Of a DNA stretch of 43,664 bases, positions 28,028 through 37,258 are shown in pieces. Under the pieces are notes generated by a model. It was not told the origin of the DNA, ran no database searches, and was given only the letters and a program-made list of their open reading frames with translations. How positions within the stretch are numbered: position 1 is the stretch's first letter; each line of letters begins with the position of its first letter. This DNA is from Akkermansia muciniphila (GTDB lineage Bacteria > Verrucomicrobiota > Verrucomicrobiia > Limisphaerales > SIBE01), in contig CAMAWP010000016.1 in assembly GCA_945861765.1 (NCBI GenBank), forward strand, positions 1 to 43,664, written 5' to 3'. The translations under genes were made by a program, and so were the position numbers.

Positions 28028-29349
28028 TTCGGATCCTCCGGCGCGGCGGTCTTGGTCAATGGCAACGGCAGGCCAGTTAGCAGTTCCAATTGCGCTGCGG
28101 ATTCGAGGGCCTCTTTCTTCGTGTCAAGCAAGCCCTCGACGGCATCTAGGTATTGCTTCTGCAACTCGACGTAGGTGGAAATTGGCACTGCGCCGAGCCG
28201 GTAATGGCGATCCGCCACTTCAGCAGCTTGCTGGAAATGGTGCACCGCGTCGGGGCGCCAATTCGCCATCTCACGCAAATGTGTTTCGTAGGTCAGCGCG
28301 GCTTCGATGACTTTGCGCTGAATCTCGCGCTCAGCGACGTTGAGTGAAACTTCGGCCTGCGTCTGTCTTGCGACGGCGGCTTCGACCGTGCCCTTGTTCC
28401 GATTCCACAGCGGCAATGGCAGCGACAACCCAATGCCCGCCTGGGTCTCTCGGTCGCCGCCCGCGCGCTCCTGCGCGACAAACGGGCCAACGGAAATCGC
28501 CGGATAACGCTCGTTTTTTGCGAGGTTCACTCGGAAGCCCTGTTGCGCCAGTTCAACGGCGCGGACGCGCAACTCAAAGTTGTTGGTCCTGGCCATCGAC
28601 ATCAGCGCGTTCCTGTCCGCTGGCGCTTGGAAGGTCAGATGTGTTTGGCCAATCGACAGGTGCGTGTCCGGAGGATTGCCACGAAGCTGGTTCAACTCTA
28701 GCAGCGCCGATTGGGCGGCGAGCCGCGCCCCGCTCGCCTTACGCTGCGCATTCAACTCGGTTGCCTCGATGACACGTGTTTCGAGGAGCGGAGTCAGGCC
28801 CGCCGGGTCGCGTTGCACCAGCACTTCGCGCAATGCCTTGAACCGTTCGGCGACCTCACTGGCTGCGGCGGACTTCTCCTGCGCCGCGAACAGGCCGTAG
28901 GCGAGAGTCCGCACCCGCCCGGCGAGCGCGACCTTGAATCGTTCGTAGCCAAGCTTCGCGAGTTCGATGTCGTGATTCGCGATGGCCTTGCGCAACCCCA
29001 TGCGCCCCGGCCACTCGAAAGGCTGCGCCACGGATACAGACCAGGCCACGCCCTCGGCGCTGAATCCACCTCCTCGCGCGGATTTTTGGCCGACGCCGCC
29101 GCTCAATTCTGGATTGGCGAACGAGCCAGCGGTCATTCGTCCAGCCTTCGCCGCGCTGATTTCAGCGTCATAGAATTTGAGTTCGGGATTCTTCTCCAAC
29201 GCCTCCGCCACGAGCGCGTCGAGCGTTTGCGAGACGTTTGTCGCGACGTTGGCGGAAACGGCTTCCTGCCCTTGCGCGATAGGCGCGATCTGGGATGCAG
29301 CGAGCGCCGCCACAGCGAATTGGCGACACCAAAGACTTGATAGCTTCAT
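28024..29349 (-). CDS. TolC/CzcC-family outer-membrane efflux protein, unit 3
   Basis: The ATG complementary to 29347-29349 gives 441 residues with a signal peptide (MKLSSLWCRQFAVAALAASQ, ending near AQGQ). The open frame runs on to 29628, but that part overlaps small gene C and is not signal-like. Two efflux repeats are seen: LVAEALEKNPELKFYDAEIS with FANPELSGGVGQ and VAQPFEWPGRMGLRKAIA, then NNFELRVRAVELAQQGFRVN with LPLWNRNKGTVEAAVAR. Near the end ISTYVELQKQYLDAVEGLLD is the usual second coiled-coil signature. It gives unit 3 its outer-membrane duct. The gene end overlaps the adaptor start by 4 nt. Confidence 0.92.
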   Translation of the reverse strand: MKLSSLWCRQFAVAALAASQIAPIAQGQEAVSANVATNVSQTLDALVAEALEKNPELKFYDAEISAAKAGRMTAGSFANPELSGGVGQKSARGGGFSAEGVAWSVSVAQPFEWPGRMGLRKAIANHDIELAKLGYERFKVALAGRVRTLAYGLFAAQEKSAAASEVAERFKALREVLVQRDPAGLTPLLETRVIEATELNAQRKASGARLAAQSALLELNQLRGNPPDTHLSIGQTHLTFQAPADRNALMSMARTNNFELRVRAVELAQQGFRVNLAKNERYPAISVGPFVAQERAGGDRETQAGIGLSLPLPLWNRNKGTVEAAVARQTQAEVSLNVAEREIQRKVIEAALTYETHLREMANWRPDAVHHFQQAAEVADRHYRLGAVPISTYVELQKQYLDAVEGLLDTKKEALESAAQLELLTGLPLPLTKTAAPEDPK

Positions 29350-29440
29350 AGATTCAAAACGGTCGGAACACGGACACGGCAAACCACGACGGAATGAGAA
29401 ACGTGGGCGCGACGAAGCGCCTGTTGAACCGGGGAAATGC

Positions 29441-29457
29441 CCTCGGCGGAAGCGAGG
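29441..29457 (-). promoter_or_regulatory. Hairpin directly after the stop codon of small protein C
   Basis: CCTCG and CGAGG on the minus strand form a 5-bp stem with a 7-nt loop, starting 5 nt after the TAA of small gene C. It is followed by GCATTTCCCCGGTTC, similar to the pyrimidine-rich stretches after the hairpins of units 1 and 2. No U-tract follows. Confidence 0.5.
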
Positions 29458-29462
29458 ACTAA

Positions 29463-29840
29463 TTACGAAGCGAGGGAAGGAGCACGGACAGGAAGAGCCG
29501 TGCGACGGGAAAACTGCCAGGATGTGGGTAGATCTGGGGGCGCCGACGTAAGGATGCCGAGACTCACCTCGACGGGAAGCGATTTTTCGACAGCCCCGAA
29601 ATTGTCTGCTGGCAGAATAGCGACGCAAATGATCGGGACACTTTTCTGTTGCCGAAACGATTGATATTTGGCGGATTCAACCGAGCAGCAATGACCCTCC
29701 TTGCAGGGGTCGCTTCCGCTGGATGTTGTCATCTCCGCGGAGCAACGAAGGAACTCGAAGCCTGGCATGGCTTCGAGTTGGCAATGGGACGTGAGTGGCA
29801 CCCACGCGAATGCCAGCAACATTACCCAAACTGTTCTCAT
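29463..29840 (-). CDS. Small secreted Cys-rich protein C, head of efflux unit 3
   Basis: The ATG complementary to 29838-29840 gives 125 residues with a signal peptide (MRTVWVMLLAFAWVPLTSHC); a GTG at 29852 is the only longer choice. The mature region has Cys/His positions at SHCQLEA, FLRCSAEM and DPCKEGHCCSVES, aligned with those of protein B. The C-terminus is APPDLPT followed by SWQFSRRTALPVRAPSLAS. The 113 bp between this gene and tolC include the stop-proximal hairpin. No promoter is apparent. It is a convincing homolog of B and shares the tail with A. Export and metal binding are inferred from signal peptide, Cys/His content and location. Confidence 0.78.
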   Translation of the reverse strand: MRTVWVMLLAFAWVPLTSHCQLEAMPGFEFLRCSAEMTTSSGSDPCKEGHCCSVESAKYQSFRQQKSVPIICVAILPADNFGAVEKSLPVEVSLGILTSAPPDLPTSWQFSRRTALPVRAPSLAS

Positions 29841-29985
29841 AAACGGCCGCACAGAATGATGAATATGCCATCGTATGGAATTGTCAACTGAAGTTTGGTG
29901 TGAATATCGGCATGGCCGCGCTTACCAGGGCGGTGTCTATTCGTTGGTGGACCCGCACCACAACGATCTGCTATACATGTCACCC

Positions 29986-32361
29986 ATGAAAAATCGAATA
30001 CATGCCTGCCTCCTGTTGATCGGCCTCACTCTGCCGACCTTCGGTCAGCCCTATTTCGTCGCCCCTGCCGGCAAAGACTCGAATCCTGGCACGTTGGAAA
30101 AACCCTTCGCCAACCTCCAACGCGCACAACAAGCGGTACGCCAGAAACCAGGCGCCGTGTTTGTGCGCGGCGGCACCTACTATCTGCCGAAGACCTTGGT
30201 TTTCACCGCTCTGGATTCCGGTAGGGAGGGCGCGCCGGTTGTTTACCAAGCCTACGAAAACGAGCAGCCGGTCATCAGCGGTGGCGTCGGGCTGGAGAAT
30301 CTCGACTGGCAGCCCGCCAAGGGTGGCATCTTTCAGGCGAAAGTGCCGGCGGATCTGCGCACCGAGGAAATCTTCGTGAACGGCGAGCGCCAGATCCTGG
30401 CGCGCTACCCGAACTTCGATCCCGCCGCGAAGTATTTTGACGGTTTTGCTGCCGACGCGATCTCCGCGAATCGCATCGCGCGGTGGGCCGATCCGGCGGG
30501 CGGTTATTTCCACGCCATGCACCCATCGCTCTGGGGCGATTTCACCTGGCGCATCACCGGAAAGGACGCGAACGGGGAAGTCACGAAGGAAGGCGGCTGG
30601 CAGAACAATCGGGGCGGGGCGGTGCATCGGACCATTCGTTTCGTGGAAAATATTTTCGAGGAGCTGGACGCGCCGGGCGAGTGGTTCCTCGAGGCGAAGA
30701 CGCACACGCTCTATTTCTATCCCCCGACCGGGCTGGACCTGAAAAGCGCTCAAGTGGAGGCCACGCGGTTGCGCAGCCTGGTCGAGTTTCACGGCAACGA
30801 GGCAAATCCCGTGCGCTTCGTCACGTTGCGCGGGCTGACGTTTCGTCACGCGGCGCGCACGGTGATGGACACGAAGGAACCGATGCTGCGCTCCGACTGG
30901 GCCATCTATCGCGGCGGAGCGATCTTCTTTGAGGGCGCGGAGGATTGCGCGGTGGAGGACAGCTTCATCGATCAGGTGGGCGGCAACGCGGTGTTCATCA
31001 ACCACTATAATCGCCGCATCGCGGTGCGGGGCTGTCGGATCGCCAAAGCCGGTGCCAGCGGTGTTTGCTTCTTCGGCGACCCGCAAGCGGCGCGGAATCC
31101 GTTGTTCCACTACGATCAGGTGAACAAACTTGAGGACCTTGACCGCACGCCTGGACCGAAGAGCAATAGTTATCCTGCTGACTGCCTTGTGGATAATTGC
31201 CTGATCTACCTGACTGGCCGCGTGGAAAAGCAAACCGCTGGCGTGGCCATTGATCTCGCCCAGAGCATCACGGTGCGGAGTTGCTCGATTTACGACATGC
31301 CTCGTTCGGGCATCAACATTGGCGACGGCTGCTGGGGCGGTCACGTCATTGAATTTTGCGACATCTTCGACACGGTGAAAGAGACCGGCGATCACGGCTC
31401 GTTCAATTCCTGGGGCCGGGACCGGTTCTGGCGTCCCAAGATCGCCGAGGTCAACGAATGGGTGAAGGAAGTTCCCGATCTGCCGCGCCTGGACGCCGTC
31501 AAGCCTGTCATCCTGCGGAACAACCGGTGGCGTTGCGATCACGGTTGGGACATCGATCTCGACGACGGCTCTTCCAACTACATCATCACCAACAATCTTT
31601 GTCTGCGCGGCGGCATCAAGAACCGCGAGGGCTACGGGCGCATCGTCGAGAACAACGTCACCGTCAGCTCGGGGCTGCACCCGCACGTTTGGTATGCCGC
31701 GAGCGGCGACATTTTCCGGCGCAACATTGTCTGGACAGACTATCGTCCCGCGTTGATGCCCCCGGCACCGTGGGGTGTCGAGATGGATCACAATCTCATG
31801 CACCAGGAAGGCGCGACCAAGGGGCCCGCCGTCCGTTTGCAACGCCACAGCGGACGCGACGAACATTCCATCGTAGCGGACGCCCAGTTCATGGATCCCG
31901 CGAAAGGCGATTACCGCGTGAAGGACGGTTCGCCCGCGCTGGCTCTAGGTTTTGTGAATTTTCCAATGGACCAATTCGGCGTTCGAAAACCGGGGCTGAA
32001 GGCTCTCGCCCGTACGCCCGTCCTTCCGGGCTCAAAACTCATCGCCGACCCGTCCGCCAAGCGAGACATCGCGCCCCGCAAATGGCTGGGCGCCAGCGTC
32101 CGCAACATTGCGGATCAAGGGGAGATGTCAGCCTTTGGCCTCCCCGGTGTGACTGGTGTGCTCGTGCTGGAAGTGCCCGCCGCTTCGGCCTTGGCGAGAG
32201 CCGGGTTGCAACGGAACGATGTGATCCTCTCTGTCAACGGAACCAAAGCCGCTGCAGTGACCACCTTGCTGCAAGAAGCGCCCGCGCTCGCTGACTTCCA
32301 AACACTCGCACTGGGCATCTTACGCCAGCAAAAGGAAAGTGTTCTAAACGTCACGCCGTGA
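29986..32361 (+). CDS. Secreted right-handed parallel beta-helix protein with C-terminal PDZ domain
   Basis: The ATG at 29986 yields 791 residues with a signal peptide (MKNRIHACLLLIGLTLPTFG). In-frame codons back to 29875 do not look like a signal peptide. Residues about 17-110 are the usual cap (YFVAPAGKDSNPGTLEKPF; VRGGTYYLPKTLVF). The middle is a pectate-lyase-like beta helix (VEDSFIDQVGGNAVFINHYN; VRSCSIYDMPRSGINIGDG; DHGSFNSWGRDRFW). The layout resembles GH141-like and related glycan-active enzymes, though I cannot assign catalytic residues. Residues about 700-785 read as a PDZ domain (GVLVLEVPAASALARAGLQR, then NDVILSVNGTKA). Probably a periplasmic or surface polysaccharide-degrading enzyme. 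The 32362-32642 gap after it holds no gene I can support. Confidence 0.85.
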   Translation: MKNRIHACLLLIGLTLPTFGQPYFVAPAGKDSNPGTLEKPFANLQRAQQAVRQKPGAVFVRGGTYYLPKTLVFTALDSGREGAPVVYQAYENEQPVISGGVGLENLDWQPAKGGIFQAKVPADLRTEEIFVNGERQILARYPNFDPAAKYFDGFAADAISANRIARWADPAGGYFHAMHPSLWGDFTWRITGKDANGEVTKEGGWQNNRGGAVHRTIRFVENIFEELDAPGEWFLEAKTHTLYFYPPTGLDLKSAQVEATRLRSLVEFHGNEANPVRFVTLRGLTFRHAARTVMDTKEPMLRSDWAIYRGGAIFFEGAEDCAVEDSFIDQVGGNAVFINHYNRRIAVRGCRIAKAGASGVCFFGDPQAARNPLFHYDQVNKLEDLDRTPGPKSNSYPADCLVDNCLIYLTGRVEKQTAGVAIDLAQSITVRSCSIYDMPRSGINIGDGCWGGHVIEFCDIFDTVKETGDHGSFNSWGRDRFWRPKIAEVNEWVKEVPDLPRLDAVKPVILRNNRWRCDHGWDIDLDDGSSNYIITNNLCLRGGIKNREGYGRIVENNVTVSSGLHPHVWYAASGDIFRRNIVWTDYRPALMPPAPWGVEMDHNLMHQEGATKGPAVRLQRHSGRDEHSIVADAQFMDPAKGDYRVKDGSPALALGFVNFPMDQFGVRKPGLKALARTPVLPGSKLIADPSAKRDIAPRKWLGASVRNIADQGEMSAFGLPGVTGVLVLEVPAASALARAGLQRNDVILSVNGTKAAAVTTLLQEAPALADFQTLALGILRQQKESVLNVTP

Positions 32362-32642
32362 AAATGAGGCTTTAACTCGCTATCGCACTTTTGTGCGGCA
32401 GATCGACTTTCCGGGCGCTTGCAGCCGCGCCGCTTCGGGTTTTCCTTCGCGGCAGACCCAAGACACACAGGCCGAACCAGCACGATCATCCTCGCTTTCT
32501 TGCGGAGTGGACCAGGCTCCTCGGCGAGCGCGGTCTCAAGGTCGATGGCGCCTTGGAGTTTCCGACCACTGAGCAGCTCAACCATCCGCTCGACCGCGTT
32601 CAAGAGCGGCGAGGGTTTTCAGGAGTGGAGTTTCTTCCTCCG

Positions 32643-34634
32643 TTACGGATCGAGTCGGTAGCGCCGGTGCATGTAGAGATCGTCGGCCACCTGGTAAATT
32701 GCCGCGCTGTTTCGCTCCAGGATTTCCTCTCGATTGGTTGGTTTCGTGATTCGCTTTATCTCGACGAGATTGGGGTCGCCCTCGTAAAACTCAACGGTGT
32801 GTCGGAGGCCAAACACGACCATCTGTTCCTTGGTGTAGAGACCGATGTCGCGGTTGTGGTGCAGCAGCACGCGCCCGTCGTCAACGCGACTCTTCAGGAG
32901 GTCACGACCAAAAAACAGGGTCTCGTATGGCCTGCCTAGTAATCCCATTACCGTGGGTGCGACATCCAACGAGCAGCCCAGTTGCGGCAATCGAGCCGGA
33001 GTTGTTACCGCTGCCGGTCCAAGGATAACGAATGGGATTTCGTAAGAGTGGATCGGAATGCTCTGGCTGCCATACACTCGCGCGCCATGGTCCGCAATAA
33101 CGACAAACACTGTATTGGTCCGGAACGGCTCTTTCTTGGCTGCCTTGAAGAACTCGCCCAGGCTGTAATCGGAATACTCGACCGCGTTCTCGCGCTTCCG
33201 CTCGTCGGGATCTTCGGCGATGCGGCCTTTGGGATACGTGAAGGGTTTATGGTTCGACACGGAAAGGATGGTGCCGAGAAAGGGTTTTCCCGTTGCGGCT
33301 AACGCACGAAATTCTTCGATGGATCGCGCCATCAAGTCCTCGTCGGCCACACCCCAAATGGTGGTGAAGGTCGGTTTGGCAAAGTGCTTCTGCTCAATGA
33401 AACGATCCCACCCGTTCCGGATCGCGTAGGAGCGCATCCCGTCGAAAACACCGCGCCCGCCGTAGAGAAAGACGGTCTCGTAGCCGTCGCGTTTGAGAAG
33501 ACGCGCGATGGTTTCCACGTTCTCGGATTGATCGCGCCTAACGATGGAGTCTCCGGGCAGCGGCGGGAACGAGGACAGCACGGCTTCCAACCCCCTCACC
33601 GTGCGGTTGCCCGAGGCATAGATGTGGGTGAACAGCAGTCCTTCCTGGGTGGCCAGTTTATCCATCTCCGGCGTGAGCGTGGGCTCTTTCCGGCCCAGTG
33701 AACCCCAAAACTCCGATCCCAGAGCCTCCTCAAGGATGATCACCACATTCAGCTTGGGACGGCTTGGGTCGCCGGCGACGCGTCGGCGGATCGAGTGTCC
33801 GGCCTCCACAAATTCTGTGCCCGGTTCCTTCAGTAGCTGCCGTGTGCGCTCGTAGGCCTCGTCCAGGGGAATCGTGCGGTAAAAGGCGGCGTAGTCCAGA
33901 TGATGGGTCAGCAGGGCGGCGGCGAAGGAGAGCGTACCGTTGTTCCCCATCTCATTGAGAATTCGTTCCTTGCTGAAACGGTTTTCCTTGAGCGAAACCG
34001 AGCGGCTCAGCAGCGCACAGGCGACCATCACGACCGCCAAGATTCCGCCGCGCGCTTTGGCGCTGACGGGTTCGGTCCACATGGCGTGGAACACCCTGCC
34101 CGTGCCCCAAACCCACAGGGCGCTCACGACCGCGCAACCTAGCAGCACCTTGCCGACAGGATAGGAGTCCCAGATGTTGATGAAGACCTCATGGGGAAAA
34201 AGCAGGTACTCCACCGCCACGGTGTTGAAACGAGAGCGGAATTCATCAAAGAAAAAATACTCCGTGAAGAGCAGAAATGACTGCACCACCCAGTGGAGTG
34301 AAAACGCTGTCTGGAGCAGAACCCGATGCCACGGCCGGCCAAAGGTGCGGTTTGAAACGACCAAAAACCAGCCTAGCAAAGGCAACGAATACAGAAGGCT
34401 CACGAACAAATCGCGGTAGGTTCCGATCAGGAAAGTCTGGGCGACATCGCCGATGGGAACGTTCTCGGGCCGGAACTGGGTGAACAACACCCACCGCAGT
34501 CCCGCCCAAAAGAGCATCGAGGACATGACGAAAAAGACGGCCAAACCATACCGGCTTCGCCACCAGATAGTCGGAGTGGTCTCGACCGGAGGTTTTCTGG
34601 GGCAGAAATCGCTTGTGACTTGTTCGTGAGCCAT
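32643..34634 (-). CDS. LtaS/MdoB-type membrane sulfatase-fold phosphoglycerol (or phosphoethanolamine) transferase
   Basis: From the ATG complementary to 34632-34634 the protein has 663 residues: about five N-terminal membrane helices (residues about 35-215) and an extracytoplasmic alkaline-phosphatase/sulfatase domain. Key elements are VVIILEEALGSEFWG (metal-ligand Glu), SGNRTVRGLEAVLSSFPPLP with the presumed nucleophile Thr, an ILSVSNHKPFTYP segment and VFVVIADHGARVYG with the Asp/His metal ligands. Family members transfer phosphoglycerol or similar groups to glycans or lipids; in Gram-negatives the MdoB type modifies periplasmic glucans. The actual acceptor is unknown. It is the last gene of the minus-strand cluster, 98 bp after the PTS gene, and may belong to that transcript. 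Confidence 0.88.
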   Translation of the reverse strand: MAHEQVTSDFCPRKPPVETTPTIWWRSRYGLAVFFVMSSMLFWAGLRWVLFTQFRPENVPIGDVAQTFLIGTYRDLFVSLLYSLPLLGWFLVVSNRTFGRPWHRVLLQTAFSLHWVVQSFLLFTEYFFFDEFRSRFNTVAVEYLLFPHEVFINIWDSYPVGKVLLGCAVVSALWVWGTGRVFHAMWTEPVSAKARGGILAVVMVACALLSRSVSLKENRFSKERILNEMGNNGTLSFAAALLTHHLDYAAFYRTIPLDEAYERTRQLLKEPGTEFVEAGHSIRRRVAGDPSRPKLNVVIILEEALGSEFWGSLGRKEPTLTPEMDKLATQEGLLFTHIYASGNRTVRGLEAVLSSFPPLPGDSIVRRDQSENVETIARLLKRDGYETVFLYGGRGVFDGMRSYAIRNGWDRFIEQKHFAKPTFTTIWGVADEDLMARSIEEFRALAATGKPFLGTILSVSNHKPFTYPKGRIAEDPDERKRENAVEYSDYSLGEFFKAAKKEPFRTNTVFVVIADHGARVYGSQSIPIHSYEIPFVILGPAAVTTPARLPQLGCSLDVAPTVMGLLGRPYETLFFGRDLLKSRVDDGRVLLHHNRDIGLYTKEQMVVFGLRHTVEFYEGDPNLVEIKRITKPTNREEILERNSAAIYQVADDLYMHRRYRLDP

Positions 34635-34732
34635 CTTAGAGACTTTTGGGCACGCGATCGAGCGCGTCAAAGCTTCATTTGGGTCACTTTGGCTTGCAGA
34701 CGGTGAACGGGATGTTCCACTGCGGTATCAAG

Positions 34733-35980
34733 CTATTGGTGCTCGGGTTGCGCGGCCTCGGCTTTCAAGCGCTGTCGTTCCCCGGCTTTCGCAAACGGAT
34801 AATAGACTAACATCGCTATCACAATCGAGATCCCTCCCCAAAGGGCGGCTTTCCAGTCACCACCCGAAACCAGGTAGTGTCCGATGATCGGCGGGGTGGT
34901 CCATGGAACGTTGACGAAAGGTTTTTGAATGATATCCCAGTGCATCAACAGATAGCTGCCGGCAGTCAGGATGAGAGCGTTGAGGATGTATGGAATCATG
35001 AAAATAGGATTCAAAACGATCGGGAAACCGAAGAAGATGGGTTCGTTGATCTGGAAAATTTGGGTCGGCAGGGATAGGCGGCTGATCTTTCGGAAGCCCG
35101 GCTCTTTGGAGTTCCACATGATCAGCGCAAGAGCAATGGTGGCCCCAGTCCCCCCGACGTTCACGAAGGTGGTAAAGAATCCGTAAGCAGTCACGTAAGG
35201 CAGGGGTTGGCCTAACCCCCTCGCTGCGACGTTTTCGGCCAAGTATTGGAGGAAAATCGGTGCCACGATGGCGTCCATCGCGTTGTCGCCATTGATGCCG
35301 ACGGACCACAGGAGGGTTACCAGAAAGGCATACACCAGAATCCCGGGCAGGGTGTTCAGAGCAAAAACCAGGGGTTTGAAAGCGGTTTGCACGAGGTGAT
35401 CGATATCCACCCCCAACACGAAACGAATAACCCAGAAAACCACGACGAGGAAGAACAGAGGACTGAGAGAGAGAAAGGACTCGTAAACAACCGGTGGCAC
35501 ATTCGCGGGCAGCTTGATAACGAACTTCTTGTCCGTGAAGAATTTCTGAACGCGGACGGAGATCAGAGCGATGAGGATCGCGGTGAAGAGCCCTTTGGAG
35601 CCGAGGCTGTCCATCGAAAAGGTCAGATCCTCTAGCTTTAGAGAAATCATCAGAAAAATCACGGTGGCCATCGAAGCACTCACAATGGCTTCCTGTTTCA
35701 ATTGTTTTCCAAGGTCGTAGCCGATCGCAAAGCAGACAAAAATGCCGAGGAGCCCGAAGGTGGCAGTCACCGGCACCTGCAAAAGCTGAAGGTAGGGGGC
35801 GATCAGCTTGTCCCAGCCAGTTATTGGCAGGTAAGACAAGACTGTAAACAGGCCTCCGATGATGGTCAGCGGCACCACCGACACCATGCCGGCACGGATG
35901 GCAGACATGTAGGTGTTCTCACTCACCGCAGTCAACGCAGGGACGACGTGAGTGTTGAGGAATTGGGTCGGTTGGGTCAC
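34733..35980 (-). CDS. PTS sugar transporter EIIC (cellobiose/lichenan CelB type), orphan
   Basis: A 415-residue polytopic protein that starts with GTG overlapping the stop of the DegT gene by 4 nt (GTGA), so translation is probably coupled. It shows EIIC-Lac family features: FLNTHVVPALTAVSENTYMSAIRAGMVSVVPLTIIGGLF at the start (given in shorter pieces in the family motif: VVPLTIIGG), a central LWSVGINGDNAMDAIVAP, FVNVGGTGATIALAL, and FQINEPIFFGFPIVLNP, the conserved sugar-site region. No EIIA, EIIB, EI or HPr gene lies in the window. The gene neighbours a GH84 N-acetylglucosaminidase-like enzyme, so an N-acetylglucosamine-containing sugar is a reasonable substrate guess. Without EIIB it could act as a facilitator. 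Confidence 0.9.
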   Translation of the reverse strand: MTQPTQFLNTHVVPALTAVSENTYMSAIRAGMVSVVPLTIIGGLFTVLSYLPITGWDKLIAPYLQLLQVPVTATFGLLGIFVCFAIGYDLGKQLKQEAIVSASMATVIFLMISLKLEDLTFSMDSLGSKGLFTAILIALISVRVQKFFTDKKFVIKLPANVPPVVYESFLSLSPLFFLVVVFWVIRFVLGVDIDHLVQTAFKPLVFALNTLPGILVYAFLVTLLWSVGINGDNAMDAIVAPIFLQYLAENVAARGLGQPLPYVTAYGFFTTFVNVGGTGATIALALIMWNSKEPGFRKISRLSLPTQIFQINEPIFFGFPIVLNPIFMIPYILNALILTAGSYLLMHWDIIQKPFVNVPWTTPPIIGHYLVSGGDWKAALWGGISIVIAMLVYYPFAKAGERQRLKAEAAQPEHQ

Positions 35981-37227
35981 ATCGGCTGGTTATTAAACCA
36001 CGCGTTCAGCCCTTCGCGATTCTCATGAATCTTCTCAAAGGCTCGGCCGATATCGTCCATATCCGCCCGAGATCCGAGCAGCAGGCTCTGTTCGAGCCAA
36101 ACACATTGTTCGCGGCAGATGAGGTCGCTGTTAGGGCAACGGGTCTTGGCGTAGTTCTGTTTCGTGGAGGCTATCGGCAGGAAAGGATGGAAAGCCTTTT
36201 TTTGGAATAACGGTTGGTGGTGCAGGGATAACACGTAGCCGCCGGAGCAGGGGACTCCCTCGGCTTGGAGAGCCTTGATCACGGCGGCGCGGGGCGCGCC
36301 AAACGCTCGACCGTCCACCCGCAGCATGAACAAGTGGTAACTGTGGCGTGTGCAATCGGGGGGACGCTTTTGAGGATGAATGCCGGGCAGTTGAGCGATG
36401 CGAGACGCCAGGTGCTGGCCGTTGCGGTCGCGCGTTTTGGTCTGCGACTCGAGCCGTTCCAACTGGCAGTTGAGGATGGCACCCTGGAATTCGCCTAGCC
36501 GGTAATTGCCCGAGATGACGTGGTGCTCGTACCACGCGCCGCTTGGGATCCGTCCGCAATTGTGAATGGAGCGGCAGGCCTCAGCCATGGTCTCATCGTT
36601 CGTGATGAGGAGGCCGCCCTCGCCACATGTGAGGTTCTTGCTGGACTGGAACGAGAATGATGCCACGTGTCCCAGGGAACCTGCCGGACGGTTCCGGGTG
36701 CTCGCCCCGTGCGCGTGGGCGGCGTCCTCGATGACGACGAGGTTGTGCTTTTTCGCGATGTCCATCAGCGATCGCATGTCGGCTGGTTGACCCGCGAAAT
36801 GAACCGGGATGAGAGCCTTTGTGCGCGGCGTGAGGACGGCCTCCACGGACCTGGGATCCAGGTTGAAAGTTTCCAGGTCAATGTCCGCGAAGATTGGAAC
36901 CGCGTTGGCTTCCACCACCGCAGAGGCGGTCGACAAGAACGTATAGCACGGAACAATCACCTCGTCCTCGGCGCGGATGCCGGCCGCCATCAGGGCGATG
37001 CGCAAGGAGACGGTGCCATTCACAACGCCAACGCCGTGTCTGCAGCCATGCATCGTTGCGAACCGGTTTTCGAATGTGGACACTTCCGATCCGGCGAGCT
37101 TGCCCCATTTGCCGCTGCGCAACACACGGAGCAGCCCTCTTTCCTCCGGCCTTCCGAAGATGGGCCACGACGTGAAGGGCCGAGTGCGAATGGGCTTTCC
37201 TCCAAGAAGAGCGAGTGCTTTTGACAT
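35977..37227 (-). CDS. DegT/DnrJ/EryC1/StrS family PLP-dependent aminotransferase
   Basis: From the ATG complementary to 37225-37227 the protein has 416 residues. The PLP site is complete: GVVNGTVSLRIALMAAGIRA, EDEVIVPCYTFLSTASAVV, VVIEDAAHAHGA (Asp168 contacting the pyridine nitrogen) and SFSFQSSKNLTCGEGG with Lys197 as the Schiff-base lysine. Family members transaminate keto-sugars or act on related cyclic ketones (AHBA and 2-deoxy-scyllo-inosose types). The substrate cannot be read from sequence. It is 31 bp downstream of the GNAT gene and overlaps the PTS EIIC gene, so amino-sugar or inositol-type metabolism is likely for the whole cluster. Confidence 0.92.
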   Translation of the reverse strand: MSKALALLGGKPIRTRPFTSWPIFGRPEERGLLRVLRSGKWGKLAGSEVSTFENRFATMHGCRHGVGVVNGTVSLRIALMAAGIRAEDEVIVPCYTFLSTASAVVEANAVPIFADIDLETFNLDPRSVEAVLTPRTKALIPVHFAGQPADMRSLMDIAKKHNLVVIEDAAHAHGASTRNRPAGSLGHVASFSFQSSKNLTCGEGGLLITNDETMAEACRSIHNCGRIPSGAWYEHHVISGNYRLGEFQGAILNCQLERLESQTKTRDRNGQHLASRIAQLPGIHPQKRPPDCTRHSYHLFMLRVDGRAFGAPRAAVIKALQAEGVPCSGGYVLSLHHQPLFQKKAFHPFLPIASTKQNYAKTRCPNSDLICREQCVWLEQSLLLGSRADMDDIGRAFEKIHENREGLNAWFNNQPM

Positions 37228-37258
37228 CGTGAGGTGGTGATGGTTGTGCGATTGTCGT

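Noticed and set aside
29350-29628. N-terminal extension of the unit 3 TolC protein
   Set aside because: Overlaps small gene C in another frame and lacks signal-peptide character; the ATG at 29349 is followed by a proper signal sequence.
29980-31866. Long open frame (628 codons) on the minus strand
   Set aside because: Entirely antisense to the well-supported beta-helix gene, low-complexity Arg/Val/Ala composition, no signal peptide or motif; a product of high third-position GC.
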